The notes: generated from the sequence alone by a model not told the origin. Shown: positions 36,535-47,244, counted from the first letter of the stretch. The stretch: 64,000 nt of DNA from Pseudodesulfovibrio sp. JC047 (GCF_010468615.1 NZ_WUEH01000008.1:96377-160376); one strand, 5' to 3'. A program made the numbers and translations.

Positions 36535-39200
36535 TACCTATACCCCCCTCCATGCTTGATATACGTTGAAGGCGGGAAGATCATCTCCTGCCCATTTTCC
36601 TTTTTCAGTCGTCGTTCCATACGCCGCAAATACCCCGGACTCGCCATTTCCTGAAGATGATAGAGAATGAGATAATCAAGTGTAATCCGCGTGTACCACA
36701 AGTTAATGAACGGCAAATTATTCTTCACCAAATGAAAAGCCCTTGCAGCACTCGGCGGGTCACCATGAAGTGTGTTCATGGCCATCTTGACAAAATCGTC
36801 TGCCGTATTCGGAAACGGTCCCTCAAGCGTCTTCAAGGGACTAGATCCGAATCGATCAAATTTGTTCATCAAAAAATCTCCATAGATACCAGCACCACCA
36901 CCCTGCATGAAGGCAGCAGTCCATGTCCCAGGATCAGTGAAATCTCGTGGTTTCCTGCCCTTGGCAGCATCCTTCAAGAACATGGCCAAATAACCGAGCA
37001 CGGTTGTGGAAGCGATAAGGTGAGCCAGTCCTCCCACATCAACCTTGCCGCCTGGTGCCCCGCGCAAATGTGCCATGATCTGCCGTTGCGTGAAGGCAAT
37101 GGGAAAACTCTTGAATTGCATCATGAACCGCGCTGCTTCGCCCCACAAAGTCCCCGGCTGCAAACCTGCCGTTTGCCACCGTCGCGTGCGCTCATCAGGT
37201 ACAATCACGCCATAGTTTGTCTCATCGATAAAATACGCCCCAAGCTTGTCCTCGATGTCCATACGAGCAGCTTCACGCAATGCTTCACGACGTTTGTGCA
37301 ATTGCATGTCCACGTGCATGACGTAGACCGGATCATCAACGGGAGTATCACCCCCCTTTTTCTTATGATGCTTCAACCATTGATCTTGAACAAAGGCTTC
37401 ATATTCAGCCAATTTTGGGGCGATATAGGCATCCACAACTTCATCACTGAGAAATTTCGCGGCCTCCGGTGTCACATAGCCTTTACCATCCACCTCGTGC
37501 AGCTCAAGCGTCTGCACAGCCTTCCATGTCCGTTCGTCAATACCGTGTTGGAGAAGCGTGGAGCGGAACCGCTCGGACAACTTGGCCCAATCCTGTTTGC
37601 TGCGCATGGCCATGTGCGCTGAACTCATAAGGGCAAAAGTGGTTCTATTTCGTTCGGTCCAATCCGTCAGACCGGACAACTTGAAAAATGTCTGTTGCGC
37701 TGCGCTGAATTTACCGTGAACCTGATCCTCTGCCATGAATCGAGCATGAATATCACCCATCATACCGTCAAATCCGACACCAAGTAGATAGGCTATTTCC
37801 TTTTTCTCATGAGGCAACTTGCCTTCAAACAGCCCATGCAATATCCCTGCATAACTTTCAGGCAACGGCATATCCTGCACACGAAGCCGAGCTGCCGCCG
37901 TGGCAAGATCGGTCACAGAAGACATGACTGCCATGCCGAGCTTTGCCATGGACGTCCACGACCGAAAGAACGCTCCGGCCTTTGCCCCAATATAATTATG
38001 AGGTCGATCAGCCCGTCCGGTCACAAGGTTGAATCCCATGGCAAGAGGACTGTTCACCTGATCGAAACTCCGAGGCAACTTGCCCGCCTGTTTTTTTTTC
38101 TGTTTGTCGGTCAGGGTCGGGTCGTTCCAAATCTTCTTTTCAAGGTGCTTGACGTATCGCTCCATGAACGCCTGCGGATTCGGTCCCATAAATTCCATTG
38201 ACGCCGCATTGACCGCATTGTCCCGCAAATGATGCATCACCGAATCAAAAACGTTACCCGTGCCAAAAGTTTCGGCATATTCCATCCATGCCTCAGCGTT
38301 CTTGAAGAACAACATCCGGTGCTGATTGGCGAGCTGCTGCGCCAAATCGGATGGCCCGGACAAAACCATGTTCTGCCAGTCTGTCACTGTGGCCACATCA
38401 ATTCCGCGTATGATTTTGTTGTAAATTTGTTCCAAAGCCTCGTTCAAATGCTCCGGCGGCATGTTGCCAAAGGTCCGCTCCATATCCAATAAGCCATGCT
38501 TGACAATGAAATCTCGCCATTCATTCAAACCGGATTGCATGATCTTGGCCACGTCATGTCGTTGCGGCACCCAATTGGTGAGCCGCTTCACATCCGCGCC
38601 CGCCTTCTGCACCCTGCGCCGCGACACATCGGCCACGTCGGAAAGCACCTGCGCCAACCACTGCGCGTCCTTGTTGCCGGTCACACATTGCCCTTCGTCG
38701 ATATGAAACATTTCCGTAGTCACATCATTAAGGAATTGTTTGTCCCGCTTGATGAGCTTGAGCACATGAGGCCGTTCCCCCTCGATCATGGAAAGGATTT
38801 TCCCTGCCCACCGCTGTTCAAGGTCAGCGCGCCGCGTGGACACGGACACACGCCCCCCTTTCATGTTTGCATGATGTCCAAGCAGAACTGCATCCAGAGC
38901 TTGCACATAGGACAACTGCCCATTATGCCGAAGCCCTTCCACCTGCGCGTCGAACTTTTCTCGAACAATGATGTTTTTCAAAAGTTGTTGTTTTTCACGA
39001 ATGGCCGCACTGTTTGCTGTCTCACCAAACCCTTGGGCAATCATATTCAAATCTATATCCGCACTATCTAATTTCATTTCTGCGGATATGCGCTCTTTTT
39101 GATCCATCATGGCCTGCATGATATCCATGGCCGTATTGTCATCCACTCCGGCCCGATTCATGATATCCTGCACACAATTATCAACTTGATACCGCGCCAT
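36534..39200 (-). CDS. Large internal virion / injection protein, phage
   Basis: 888 residues from the ATG at 39200 (MARYQVDNCVQDIMNRAGVD). Mostly helical, with MGFNLVTGRADRPHNYIGAK near residues 410-430 and the C-terminal RFMMQFKSFPIAFTQRQI (about residues 725-745), a signature I associate with large polyvalent phage proteins that enter the cell with DNA. The start overlaps the previous stop (TAATG), with GGGGG at good spacing; eight more residues would be added by starting at 39224. In T7-like phages proteins of this location form the internal core. Confidence 0.7.
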   Translation of the reverse strand: MARYQVDNCVQDIMNRAGVDDNTAMDIMQAMMDQKERISAEMKLDSADIDLNMIAQGFGETANSAAIREKQQLLKNIIVREKFDAQVEGLRHNGQLSYVQALDAVLLGHHANMKGGRVSVSTRRADLEQRWAGKILSMIEGERPHVLKLIKRDKQFLNDVTTEMFHIDEGQCVTGNKDAQWLAQVLSDVADVSRRRVQKAGADVKRLTNWVPQRHDVAKIMQSGLNEWRDFIVKHGLLDMERTFGNMPPEHLNEALEQIYNKIIRGIDVATVTDWQNMVLSGPSDLAQQLANQHRMLFFKNAEAWMEYAETFGTGNVFDSVMHHLRDNAVNAASMEFMGPNPQAFMERYVKHLEKKIWNDPTLTDKQKKKQAGKLPRSFDQVNSPLAMGFNLVTGRADRPHNYIGAKAGAFFRSWTSMAKLGMAVMSSVTDLATAAARLRVQDMPLPESYAGILHGLFEGKLPHEKKEIAYLLGVGFDGMMGDIHARFMAEDQVHGKFSAAQQTFFKLSGLTDWTERNRTTFALMSSAHMAMRSKQDWAKLSERFRSTLLQHGIDERTWKAVQTLELHEVDGKGYVTPEAAKFLSDEVVDAYIAPKLAEYEAFVQDQWLKHHKKKGGDTPVDDPVYVMHVDMQLHKRREALREAARMDIEDKLGAYFIDETNYGVIVPDERTRRWQTAGLQPGTLWGEAARFMMQFKSFPIAFTQRQIMAHLRGAPGGKVDVGGLAHLIASTTVLGYLAMFLKDAAKGRKPRDFTDPGTWTAAFMQGGGAGIYGDFLMNKFDRFGSSPLKTLEGPFPNTADDFVKMAMNTLHGDPPSAARAFHLVKNNLPFINLWYTRITLDYLILYHLQEMASPGYLRRMERRLKKENGQEMIFPPSTYIKHGGGYR

Positions 39201-41845
39201 TACATGCCCCCTTTGATGATGCATTCGGCAGCAATCAGAAAACCGTTCGAAATCCGTTTGGCACGCTCAACACCACGTTCTGCTCCGTTCAGTTCCAACA
39301 CCTCCTCTTCAGTCACCCGCCCGGCTTCGATAAGAGCCTGCACATCTTCCGCGTCTCGCGACAAAATTTCCTCCACTTCCACGGCCTCAATCGGATCAAC
39401 CGTTTCTGTTTCCTGACGCTCCGTGCGCCAATCCAACCGTTCCGCTGGCGGATGCTCTCCAAATTGTTCCGAAAGAATCCGGGACAAGGCTTCACCGGCC
39501 TGGTCCATGTCCGCCCCGTTGAATAGCCGCACCCGCGCCCGTCCATCCGGCAAAAACTCCACTGCGCCGTTGGACCGACCATCCACTGCAAATCGCTGTG
39601 GACCGTGACGCGAAATGCTCGGGCTGCCATCCATGGTCCACCGCACCGCATCCTTGACGATCCACGCAACATCTTCGTCCGTCATGGCCACATCGAGACC
39701 GCATTCCCGCAAGAATTTTGCAAACCATGCCTTGATGCTCTCCCACGCCGACATCTCCAGTTCGGACAGGTCGCCGCCCTCAACAATCTTCTCGCCGATG
39801 TGCGCCAGCATCTCCTCGGCGGCCTCGCGCCGGTGTGCCACCCTGTTGAAATCCAATCCATATTGTTGCCGAATGCCGTCCAGTTCATCTGGGCCGAAAT
39901 GGTCGAAAACCGAATCCATGAGTGTATTGAATGCCGCATCATCGCCCACCAGCCCACGCAATCCATGATGCACACCCTGTTCATGAAGCCAGGTTGAAAC
40001 GGCCTGTTCAACGGACTCCATGGCATCGGCCACAATGTATACGGTCTGCCCATCATGGACGCCGCGGACACCGCCAACCATTTCCCTCTGTCTATACAAG
40101 GCCTTGATATGCTCCGGCAGTTCAGCAAAAGTATTGACGACCTTCAAAACGGCCGCATTCTTTGCTCGGGCTTGAAGAGTTTCAACAGCGGATCTGACAC
40201 CACTTTGCAATGACTTGCCATCACTATTCGCTTGGTCTATAATAGGATGCATATCTTGGCGGGTGGGAGCGTTCCCCGTATCCCCGGCAAGGTTGGTTGA
40301 CTGAGACGCTTCAGGCTTAACCCAGCCTTTTTCTTTATCTATCAATCTCGCCCATTCGGCCTTTCCCTTCCCTCCACTCGTCGGGAATTTCGTTTGTGTT
40401 TCATTGGCAAAAAGCACAATCGTATCATAAATATCCTTCTGAGTCTCTTCGTCAAAAAACTTCTTGAGAAAAACGACCTTTTCCCCATCTTTTTTAGAGA
40501 TTGTCAATTTGACGTCTTCATTTTTCAATGTTTCGGGGAAAGTATGAATATATTCCTGTCTCTTCTTCTGCTTCATGAAATACGCATAATCAAGATCAGT
40601 TCCCCCCTTCACCTTTTTGAGGGTAATTCCATGTGGGAAAAGGTGGTTGACTATTTTTTTGAGCGTCTCAACATACTCATTGGGATCTTCATATTTAAGC
40701 CTTTTAATTGTTTGAGGCTCCAGACTTTCAAAATATGCCTTCATGGAACTTCTATCCTTGAGACTCAAGGGCGTTCCGGTGTCGTCGTACAGCACCTTCT
40801 TGGCAAATCGAATTCCATCCCCGTCATCACCACCCACGGTCACATCGGCAATATACTTCTTCACCCACGTATCCGTGTCCATGCCCTGCGCTGCTGCCAG
40901 CCCATCCCAATGCTTCAGGAATATTTCGGCCTGCTCACTTTCCAACCCTCCATTCACGAGGCTCGCAAAGGCCCGATCACGGTTGAACTGTCCCTGTTCA
41001 ACCGTCTCCTTGAGAATGGGAGCCACATCCACGGACCGACCATCGCCAATATCCAACGCCGCCTTTTGCAGCGACCGCAAAACCATATCCTTTGTCTCAC
41101 CTCTGAAATACTTGGCCCACGTACCACCTGCACCACCAAACAACATTCCCACAGTGCCACCCAACACGGTATCAACCGCGTAGTCTTCAAACGTAATGGT
41201 TTCGCCGCGACGTTTCAGATCGGCCCCGATAGCCGGATTGAAAAGGATATTGCCCGCTGCCGCCTCTGCACCAGATGCCACCATGCGTCCGGCGATTGAC
41301 CCCATTTTTCCAATCATCTTGAGCTTGGTTGCCTGCCCCAACAAGGGGATATAGTTCACCGGGTCGATAAATCCGGTCCCCATCTGTACGCCAAATCCGA
41401 CAACCTTCTGCGCCGTGGTCTGCTTGGCCAGCACGGCATCTCGGGCACGCCGTTCGTCGTATTGTTCTGCAAGAATACGAGCACGAACTGGCGTCATGTT
41501 GTCTTCCCACTCAATATTGTCTCGATAAAAATCAGATTCTTTCCACTCTTCTTCGTCCATCACCGGAACTTCTGCACGTTTTACCTGATGCGCTCGGTAC
41601 TGATCATACTGAGTAATCGGGTCATACGGATTACCCCCACCCCAAAAACGACTTTTGGATACCCCGTACTCAGCTTTTTCGGCTCTCGCTATCTGATCTT
41701 CATCCCACAAGAGACGAGGAGAAAACCAATCCCACGCGGCCGAAACGTTTGCGCCAAAAGCCTCACCCCATGAGGAGTTCTGCATTCCAAGGTTCAACGC
41801 CTCATCATGCTTCGTTGCCAACCGATCTTTCGGAGTCATGAACAC
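39200..41845 (-). CDS. Large internal virion protein with a zincin-like metallopeptidase motif
   Basis: About 881 residues. An HExxxH motif, HEQGVHHG, lies at 39965-39985 within the stretch VEQAVSTWLHEQGVHHGLRG, after VYIVADAMESV; this resembles zincin domains in large polyvalent phage proteins. Earlier, VVGFGVQMGTGFIDPVNYIP and LGGTVGMLFGGAGGTWAKYF are hydrophobic segments that could span a membrane on injection. The start is uncertain: GTG at 41845, overlapping the previous stop with GGGAG eight bases upstream, is chosen over ATG 41839. Role in host-envelope entry is inference. Confidence 0.7.
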   Translation of the reverse strand: MFMTPKDRLATKHDEALNLGMQNSSWGEAFGANVSAAWDWFSPRLLWDEDQIARAEKAEYGVSKSRFWGGGNPYDPITQYDQYRAHQVKRAEVPVMDEEEWKESDFYRDNIEWEDNMTPVRARILAEQYDERRARDAVLAKQTTAQKVVGFGVQMGTGFIDPVNYIPLLGQATKLKMIGKMGSIAGRMVASGAEAAAGNILFNPAIGADLKRRGETITFEDYAVDTVLGGTVGMLFGGAGGTWAKYFRGETKDMVLRSLQKAALDIGDGRSVDVAPILKETVEQGQFNRDRAFASLVNGGLESEQAEIFLKHWDGLAAAQGMDTDTWVKKYIADVTVGGDDGDGIRFAKKVLYDDTGTPLSLKDRSSMKAYFESLEPQTIKRLKYEDPNEYVETLKKIVNHLFPHGITLKKVKGGTDLDYAYFMKQKKRQEYIHTFPETLKNEDVKLTISKKDGEKVVFLKKFFDEETQKDIYDTIVLFANETQTKFPTSGGKGKAEWARLIDKEKGWVKPEASQSTNLAGDTGNAPTRQDMHPIIDQANSDGKSLQSGVRSAVETLQARAKNAAVLKVVNTFAELPEHIKALYRQREMVGGVRGVHDGQTVYIVADAMESVEQAVSTWLHEQGVHHGLRGLVGDDAAFNTLMDSVFDHFGPDELDGIRQQYGLDFNRVAHRREAAEEMLAHIGEKIVEGGDLSELEMSAWESIKAWFAKFLRECGLDVAMTDEDVAWIVKDAVRWTMDGSPSISRHGPQRFAVDGRSNGAVEFLPDGRARVRLFNGADMDQAGEALSRILSEQFGEHPPAERLDWRTERQETETVDPIEAVEVEEILSRDAEDVQALIEAGRVTEEEVLELNGAERGVERAKRISNGFLIAAECIIKGGM

Positions 41846-43809
41846 TAGTGAATCTCCCAATCTTTTTTACCGGAGGCAATGGTCCCCACATGCACATCAA
41901 GGGAATCAATCATGTCCAACTCGTCATACGTGACTACAACCGGCTTGCCGTCCCGATGCATGACACCACCCCCCAAAGGAAGCACAAGCGAAAAGCCCTT
42001 GCCGTCTTCTGAATTTTTCCACACCCCATTCCGATAGGCCTCCATTTCAGGAGGCAACCGACGGCTCATTTCACGCAACTTGTCGGCCACGTCGTCCGCG
42101 TCCATCTCGGCAGGAGTAAAAATCAAGACATTTTCATCTGCCACGGTCTCGAATCGTCCCCATAATTGGTCCATGACCCCGGTTCCATCACCATCGGCCA
42201 ACCCCATTTTCAAAGTCATGTCATAAAGTTCCTGATTCATACGCGTATATTTAGGATTTCCGGTCACGCGGTACAATTGCATGAACACATCACCCGGCCC
42301 CCCGAAGTATGCGTCTGAAACGTCCTTGGTGATGCTCTTCTTTTCAACAGGATCAACAACGATATCCGACATCTTCATCGACGCAATATCCAAGACCTTG
42401 CGCCCTGTAACCGGATCATCCATGTAGACTTCAGCCATGAACGTATGTCCCAACCCAAGATCAAGCTCGGCCAACGCCTGCCGCGAATACTCACCATAAG
42501 CGGAGATTTGCTGAAGCATCTTGGCCTTACCATCCCCGTTGGCCCGTTCGTATTGGTCTTTCAACCCCTTGGCCTGTGCCGAGGTCAGAACCTTTGGCTC
42601 AACCGCACCAAGTTCACGCTGCAATGCCATGGATGCCTGCACCACGAACGGTTCAAGATCTTCATCCTTTACCCACGGGTCAGCCGCTGCACGCGCCCGG
42701 TTCTCTGCGTCTTTTCGCACAAATCCCGCCTGATCCGCTTGAAACGCGGTGTACCGCTGTTGCACCATCTGTCCGGCACTTCGATACATTTCCATATCCG
42801 CAACATACCCATCACTGCCCGGCTCCGGCTTCAAGGTCTCCACCATGGCAAACTGGTCGCTGAAAGGTTTATTTTTCACTGCATTCAACGAATCGGCCAC
42901 CCGGGCAGTCCTGTTGAACTGGGATTGCAACAGGGCCGCCTTTGCCGCTCCCTGTTCCCCCAATGTTGCCAATTCAGCCAGCATTGTTTCAGTTCCATCC
43001 ATGGGAATCCCGGTCTCCATGGCCGAAGCCAATGAGTCTTGAAGCCTGGGCAACAAGACAGTGCCCCTGTCAATCTGCCGTTGGGCAACCGTCCGCTCCT
43101 GTTCACGAACCGCCGCCCGATATGTCGCCTCCACTGATGCGGCCTGATTCGGACTCAAATGCATGAACGGCTCTGGATTAAACACCTCACCACGTTCGGC
43201 CATTCCCTGCACCATGCGCAAGGAACGCTTGTAATCCACTGCATCCATGGTTGAATTCCAGGTCTTGGCAAAGGCTCCTTCCGACATAAAAGGCTGAAAC
43301 GATGTCACATAGCCCTCAAGTTCTTTTCTCGCTGCCTGATACTTTTCCCCATCAGCGGCTTGAATAGCCTTGTTCATGCGCACATCCATTCCTTCCGGCA
43401 TGGTGGCAAGACGCATTTCCCCATCACGTTTATCAATGAATGCCCGGGTATGCCGTGCATCCCGTTGCATGGTCCGTTCAAAATCGTTGGTCAGAAAATC
43501 AGATGCCCGGTGATGAATCCCACCCTTAATCCCGTCAACCAGAGCTTTCACATCCTGACTGCGCCGCTCGGCCAATGTGTCGAGATCCGTGTCCACCTTG
43601 TATTTTTCATCCAATTCGACAATCCCGGATTCCAATTGAACACGAGCTGTCTCCACATCATTACGGACCCGATTGTCACTCATGGACTGGGCAATGGACT
43701 GCAAGGCGTTTGACAGATGTTGCACACCGCTTTTGTCCAATTCGTGAGCACGAAATCCCTGAGAAGCCTGCTGTCCCTGCGCTGTATATTTTCCGAGTTC
43801 CAGTGTCAT
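41845..43809 (-). CDS. Probable internal virion protein
   Basis: 654 residues, mainly helical and charged (MTLELGKYTAQGQQASQGFR, ESGIVELDEKYKVDTDLDTL, ATMPEGMDVRMNKAIQAADG). No strong domain match from memory. Placed between the gp14-like and zincin-containing proteins, it occupies the slot of T7 gp15. Starts ATG 43809. Confidence 0.6.
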   Translation of the reverse strand: MTLELGKYTAQGQQASQGFRAHELDKSGVQHLSNALQSIAQSMSDNRVRNDVETARVQLESGIVELDEKYKVDTDLDTLAERRSQDVKALVDGIKGGIHHRASDFLTNDFERTMQRDARHTRAFIDKRDGEMRLATMPEGMDVRMNKAIQAADGEKYQAARKELEGYVTSFQPFMSEGAFAKTWNSTMDAVDYKRSLRMVQGMAERGEVFNPEPFMHLSPNQAASVEATYRAAVREQERTVAQRQIDRGTVLLPRLQDSLASAMETGIPMDGTETMLAELATLGEQGAAKAALLQSQFNRTARVADSLNAVKNKPFSDQFAMVETLKPEPGSDGYVADMEMYRSAGQMVQQRYTAFQADQAGFVRKDAENRARAAADPWVKDEDLEPFVVQASMALQRELGAVEPKVLTSAQAKGLKDQYERANGDGKAKMLQQISAYGEYSRQALAELDLGLGHTFMAEVYMDDPVTGRKVLDIASMKMSDIVVDPVEKKSITKDVSDAYFGGPGDVFMQLYRVTGNPKYTRMNQELYDMTLKMGLADGDGTGVMDQLWGRFETVADENVLIFTPAEMDADDVADKLREMSRRLPPEMEAYRNGVWKNSEDGKGFSLVLPLGGGVMHRDGKPVVVTYDELDMIDSLDVHVGTIASGKKDWEIH

Positions 43810-43818
43810 TTCAGTTCT

Positions 43819-44262
43819 CTACAGATTAAGAAATTCATAAGAGTGTTTCATGAGCGTTCCCGCTGTCTTGAGATATCCCTGCCGGCGGCTGTTCGCCCCG
43901 CTCCGGGCATGGGCCTCGCTCTCCGCATTATATCTGTCTATCTGGTTGGCTGTGTCCGTCCGAATATTTTCAGCCTGTTTTTCAAGCTGATTGGCAAGGT
44001 CGGCAAGAATGAACTGAGCTGATCCCCCCGTTCCTCCCTGATGCGATGCAACCGCCACTTCCTGCCCCATTGTGTGCCGCGCCTCACGAAGGAATTGTTC
44101 CAAAGTTCGTGCCCCGGCATCCTTGGTCCTTTGCGCATCCACATGTGCCTGTCGGCTATTGAAAACAGCCGTCTTCCACGCGGATTCGGAAGCATCAATC
44201 TGCCCGAACGTCTCCAAGGCAGTCGCTCCACCAAAAAGCGTTTTCGAAAACCCGTTTTTCAT
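43819..44262 (-). CDS. Virion core protein, T7 gp14-like
   Basis: 147 residues, very rich in Ala, Gln, Ser and Gly: FNSRQAHVDAQRTKDAGART, GQEVAVASHQGGTGGSAQFI and ANQIDRYNAESEAHARSGAN. This composition and size match small internal core proteins of T7-like and other podoviruses. Two bases after the next gene in the cluster. Its role in forming the ejection channel is by family and location. Confidence 0.65.
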   Translation of the reverse strand: MKNGFSKTLFGGATALETFGQIDASESAWKTAVFNSRQAHVDAQRTKDAGARTLEQFLREARHTMGQEVAVASHQGGTGGSAQFILADLANQLEKQAENIRTDTANQIDRYNAESEAHARSGANSRRQGYLKTAGTLMKHSYEFLNL

Positions 44263-44264
44263 GA

Positions 44265-46601
44265 TTAATCCTTGAATTCAAAATGTCTGTCGAGTCGTTG
44301 CAAACGAAAGGGAAGGGGCTGGTCATGGACCAGATAGAGGTCGGCAAAAGGATTGTATGTCCCCTTGATTTCAACTCTCTTGACACCGGTAAACAAATCG
44401 GGAGCCTGATCCATTCGGTCTGATGTGGTCCTGAAAACAACAGGCTGCAAATCTTCTTCATCAAGACTTGGACCACACTTCAGTCCCAAAGATCCCCACA
44501 TGTAGATGATAGCCCAGTCATTCCGGCGGTCCTTGCCTGCGGTACTGCCCTGCTCGGACTGAAGTTCCACGCGCATCGGTGACCAAATTGCCCGATAATT
44601 CAACCCGACATGGACCTTGCAGGCCGGGAGCTGAAGAGAAACGGTCCCATTGTGAACAATCTGCCGAGGATGCACTGACCCATCCGCAAGGATATCAACC
44701 GTCTCACCCTCAAGATGCTCCAGACCGCACACGGTCTGCACAGCCGGTCCAGCATACGTCAAACCACAGTCCACATAGAAACAATCTTCCTGAAGATCGC
44801 CTTCTTCGTATTCGGCTTCCATGCATTCGATATATCGACGCGTCTGCCCTTGAATGGTTCTGCGCACGATCAAATACACGTCATCCAGGCCATCGCCAGG
44901 GATACAGGCTATGGATTCGACAATTGGAGGACCGCCAAGATAATTTCCACCCAAAACGCGAGGCGTCCAGGCTACCACCTTGTGTTTCTTGCTGTAGGTC
45001 ATGGATATGAGACGCCCATCCGCACACACCGCCCACAAGGTGGGACGCGGCGTGCGTTGAAACGCCCACTCGACAATACCCGATGTCGTCAAATGCTCGG
45101 CATTCTCTGTCAATTCACTCTCTGAAAGGCCATCAGTTTCAAAAGCATAACTCAAGGAATACACCGTGCGCCCTTGTTCCTGCACCATGACCACATCTGG
45201 ACCGATCCGAACAGGATCAACATTTGCCGACCCAAGGGCCAAATCCTGCCGGGGCGTCTGGTTGCGCGGAGTGAGGGGTTCCTGTCCCGGCGTCACGATC
45301 CGATATTCCCCGGTATTGGTTCCAAACATGAGATACTGTGCCCAAGCTCCCCACCGAATGGCATTGGCCTTTTCACCGCCAAGATCACGAGTGAATGCGC
45401 TGTTATCCAGCACTTCCCCTTTTTCATTGGTGGGAGAAAAATCAAAAATATCATCTGCCGCCGACTGCACGTACCTGCGAGGTTGTGTTCTGGTTCCGGT
45501 AAAACCGAGAGCCGGACCGACCCAATGCACGTTGAACGGATATCCGGTCTCCTCACTCCACGCGCCAAGATTCCATTCTTCGGTGGCCGCCGTACTGCCA
45601 AATTTCTGTTTGATATCGACCTTGACATGCGTCGCATCCACGAATTCGGTAATCACGCACCAGCCAACGGTCACGTCCGTACCTGATGTATGCTGTAGCC
45701 GCACGAATCGCCCCACACTTTTTTCCGTGAAAGGCGCAAATCCCGTCCCCTTGGCGGTCAACGTCTTATTGGTTCCGGTCGTGGCAGAAACGGCAAACTT
45801 GAAATCATCATTCGGATTCACGTCCTCCCACGGACCAGCCTCGAAAGGATAATCCTTGATACTCCATGCACTGTGCGCGGACCGGGTGAGCATTTTCTGA
45901 CACATGTCCCCATGAGTCATGATAAGCGTATCCGCCGATTGCGTCCGCTTCATGTCCACAAGCTGCGCCTCGGAATATGGACTGGCCAATTCATAGATTG
46001 GAGTCGCTTCCCATGTGGCTTCCCACGAAATACCGGTCCCGGGCGCGTTGTCATCGCTTGAAGTATGCGCAACACGGCTCCGATACATGACATTATTCCT
46101 GCATACGAATGAGGAAACTGCATACTCGATCGAGGCTTCCCACGCTGAAGTTTCAAGAACCCAAAAGGACTCCCACGCCCCCCCTGTACCCGGCTCATTT
46201 TCACTACTCGCCGTATGGCCTTGAATACATCGATAGATGGAATCGGCATGATTGACAGAGACGGATATTCCGAATCCCGAATCCACGGTCCAATCCGCTC
46301 CGGTCGGCCTGATGATCTGCCCTCCATTCATGATAAACCGAAAAGACGAATCCCCAGCCTCGATAATGTATGCCTGATCCAACGAGAACTCGAACGGGAT
46401 CAATTTGGCCCGCTTGGTTTCATCCTTGAGCGGACAAATGAACCGTGTTCCCGCACCTTTTTCAGCCGGTCCGCCAATAAGCGGACGGCTGTTCTGCATG
46501 GTTCGCATGGCACGAATTCTCGGTTCGTAATCAAGCCGCCATTCGAGTGCCGCAAGATCATGCTCACCAGCATTGAAAATCGTCTGTGTCAAAGTCGGCA
46601 T
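44265..46601 (-). CDS. Podovirus tail protein (nozzle-like)
   Basis: 778 residues from ATG 46601 (AGGAG precedes it), starting MPTLTQTIFNAGEHDLAALE. The N-terminal GTRFICPLKDETKRAKLIPF and EFSLDQAYIIEAGDSSFRFI are hallmarks of tail proteins of BPP-1/epsilon15-like podophages. Repeats such as AWEASIEYAVSSFVCRNNVM and NEPGTGGAWESFW occur at about residues 130-210. Likely forms the distal tail tube. A start at 46634 would add 11 residues. Confidence 0.75.
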   Translation of the reverse strand: MPTLTQTIFNAGEHDLAALEWRLDYEPRIRAMRTMQNSRPLIGGPAEKGAGTRFICPLKDETKRAKLIPFEFSLDQAYIIEAGDSSFRFIMNGGQIIRPTGADWTVDSGFGISVSVNHADSIYRCIQGHTASSENEPGTGGAWESFWVLETSAWEASIEYAVSSFVCRNNVMYRSRVAHTSSDDNAPGTGISWEATWEATPIYELASPYSEAQLVDMKRTQSADTLIMTHGDMCQKMLTRSAHSAWSIKDYPFEAGPWEDVNPNDDFKFAVSATTGTNKTLTAKGTGFAPFTEKSVGRFVRLQHTSGTDVTVGWCVITEFVDATHVKVDIKQKFGSTAATEEWNLGAWSEETGYPFNVHWVGPALGFTGTRTQPRRYVQSAADDIFDFSPTNEKGEVLDNSAFTRDLGGEKANAIRWGAWAQYLMFGTNTGEYRIVTPGQEPLTPRNQTPRQDLALGSANVDPVRIGPDVVMVQEQGRTVYSLSYAFETDGLSESELTENAEHLTTSGIVEWAFQRTPRPTLWAVCADGRLISMTYSKKHKVVAWTPRVLGGNYLGGPPIVESIACIPGDGLDDVYLIVRRTIQGQTRRYIECMEAEYEEGDLQEDCFYVDCGLTYAGPAVQTVCGLEHLEGETVDILADGSVHPRQIVHNGTVSLQLPACKVHVGLNYRAIWSPMRVELQSEQGSTAGKDRRNDWAIIYMWGSLGLKCGPSLDEEDLQPVVFRTTSDRMDQAPDLFTGVKRVEIKGTYNPFADLYLVHDQPLPFRLQRLDRHFEFKD

Positions 46602-46609
46602 GGAATCTC

Positions 46610-47194
46610 CTAGCCCATATGAGCAATTTCCCATTCACCAGGTTGGACCTCAGGCGGTGCAGCCTCCATGGAATCCAATGTTTTGGCCGTAGCAATCTTT
46701 TGTTCATAGAGCTGATATTGTGTCACGGCATCCTTGCTCTTGCCGATTTCCGGGCCGATGGCCGAAGCGAACCGCGCGACAAATGCCCCGACAAAAACCG
46801 GACTCCACAAGGTGGTATCCTCGACCCGGCAAATGGCCTTGACCACAATCGGTCCTTGCTCGTCACAAAAGATCGATCGACCGACCCGTTTCCATTCTCC
46901 CGGCGCGTCCATTTTGAGACCATCCGGTCCGTATACACAGACGACCCGCAAGACATCATTGGTCAACCCATGTTCACAGGCAGATGAAACCAAAGGGACC
47001 GCATCCCTTTTCTCACACGCCTTGTACAGCGTGCAAAAATTCCATGGATACATGGACAACACTTCATCCCTGATGGTCTCCCAATGAAGCGCACACGCTT
47101 CCGCCACGGTCGTTCCGCTGGCTATGGACGTGATCCGCTCGCTTGTCTTGAGCGCGGAAAGAGCCAAATTGCAAAGAGTGGTCTTGTCAGCCAT
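46610..47194 (-). CDS. Tail tubular protein A / head-tail gatekeeper, T7 gp11-like
   Basis: 194 residues. LCNLALSALKTSERITSIAS, ALHWETIRDEVLSMYPWNFC and ARFASAIGPEIGKSKDAVTQ with YQLYEQKIATAKTLDSMEA match the compact gatekeeper proteins that seal the portal in T7-like phages. GGAGAAGAATA precedes the ATG. Next to the larger tail protein, as in T7 (gp11-gp12). Confidence 0.82.
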   Translation of the reverse strand: MADKTTLCNLALSALKTSERITSIASGTTVAEACALHWETIRDEVLSMYPWNFCTLYKACEKRDAVPLVSSACEHGLTNDVLRVVCVYGPDGLKMDAPGEWKRVGRSIFCDEQGPIVVKAICRVEDTTLWSPVFVGAFVARFASAIGPEIGKSKDAVTQYQLYEQKIATAKTLDSMEAAPPEVQPGEWEIAHMG

Positions 47195-47210
47195 TATTCT
47201 TCTCCAAAAG

Positions 47211-47233
47211 GCGGGGACACACTGTCCCCGCCG
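47211..47233 (-). terminator. Hairpin upstream of the gatekeeper gene
   Basis: GGCGGGGACA pairs with TGTCCCCGCC (10 bp, CAC loop) with TTTT next on the minus strand, then the ribosome site. It could attenuate late transcription between capsid-side and tail-side genes. Confidence 0.7.
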
Positions 47234-47244
47234 GTTTGTCCGGG

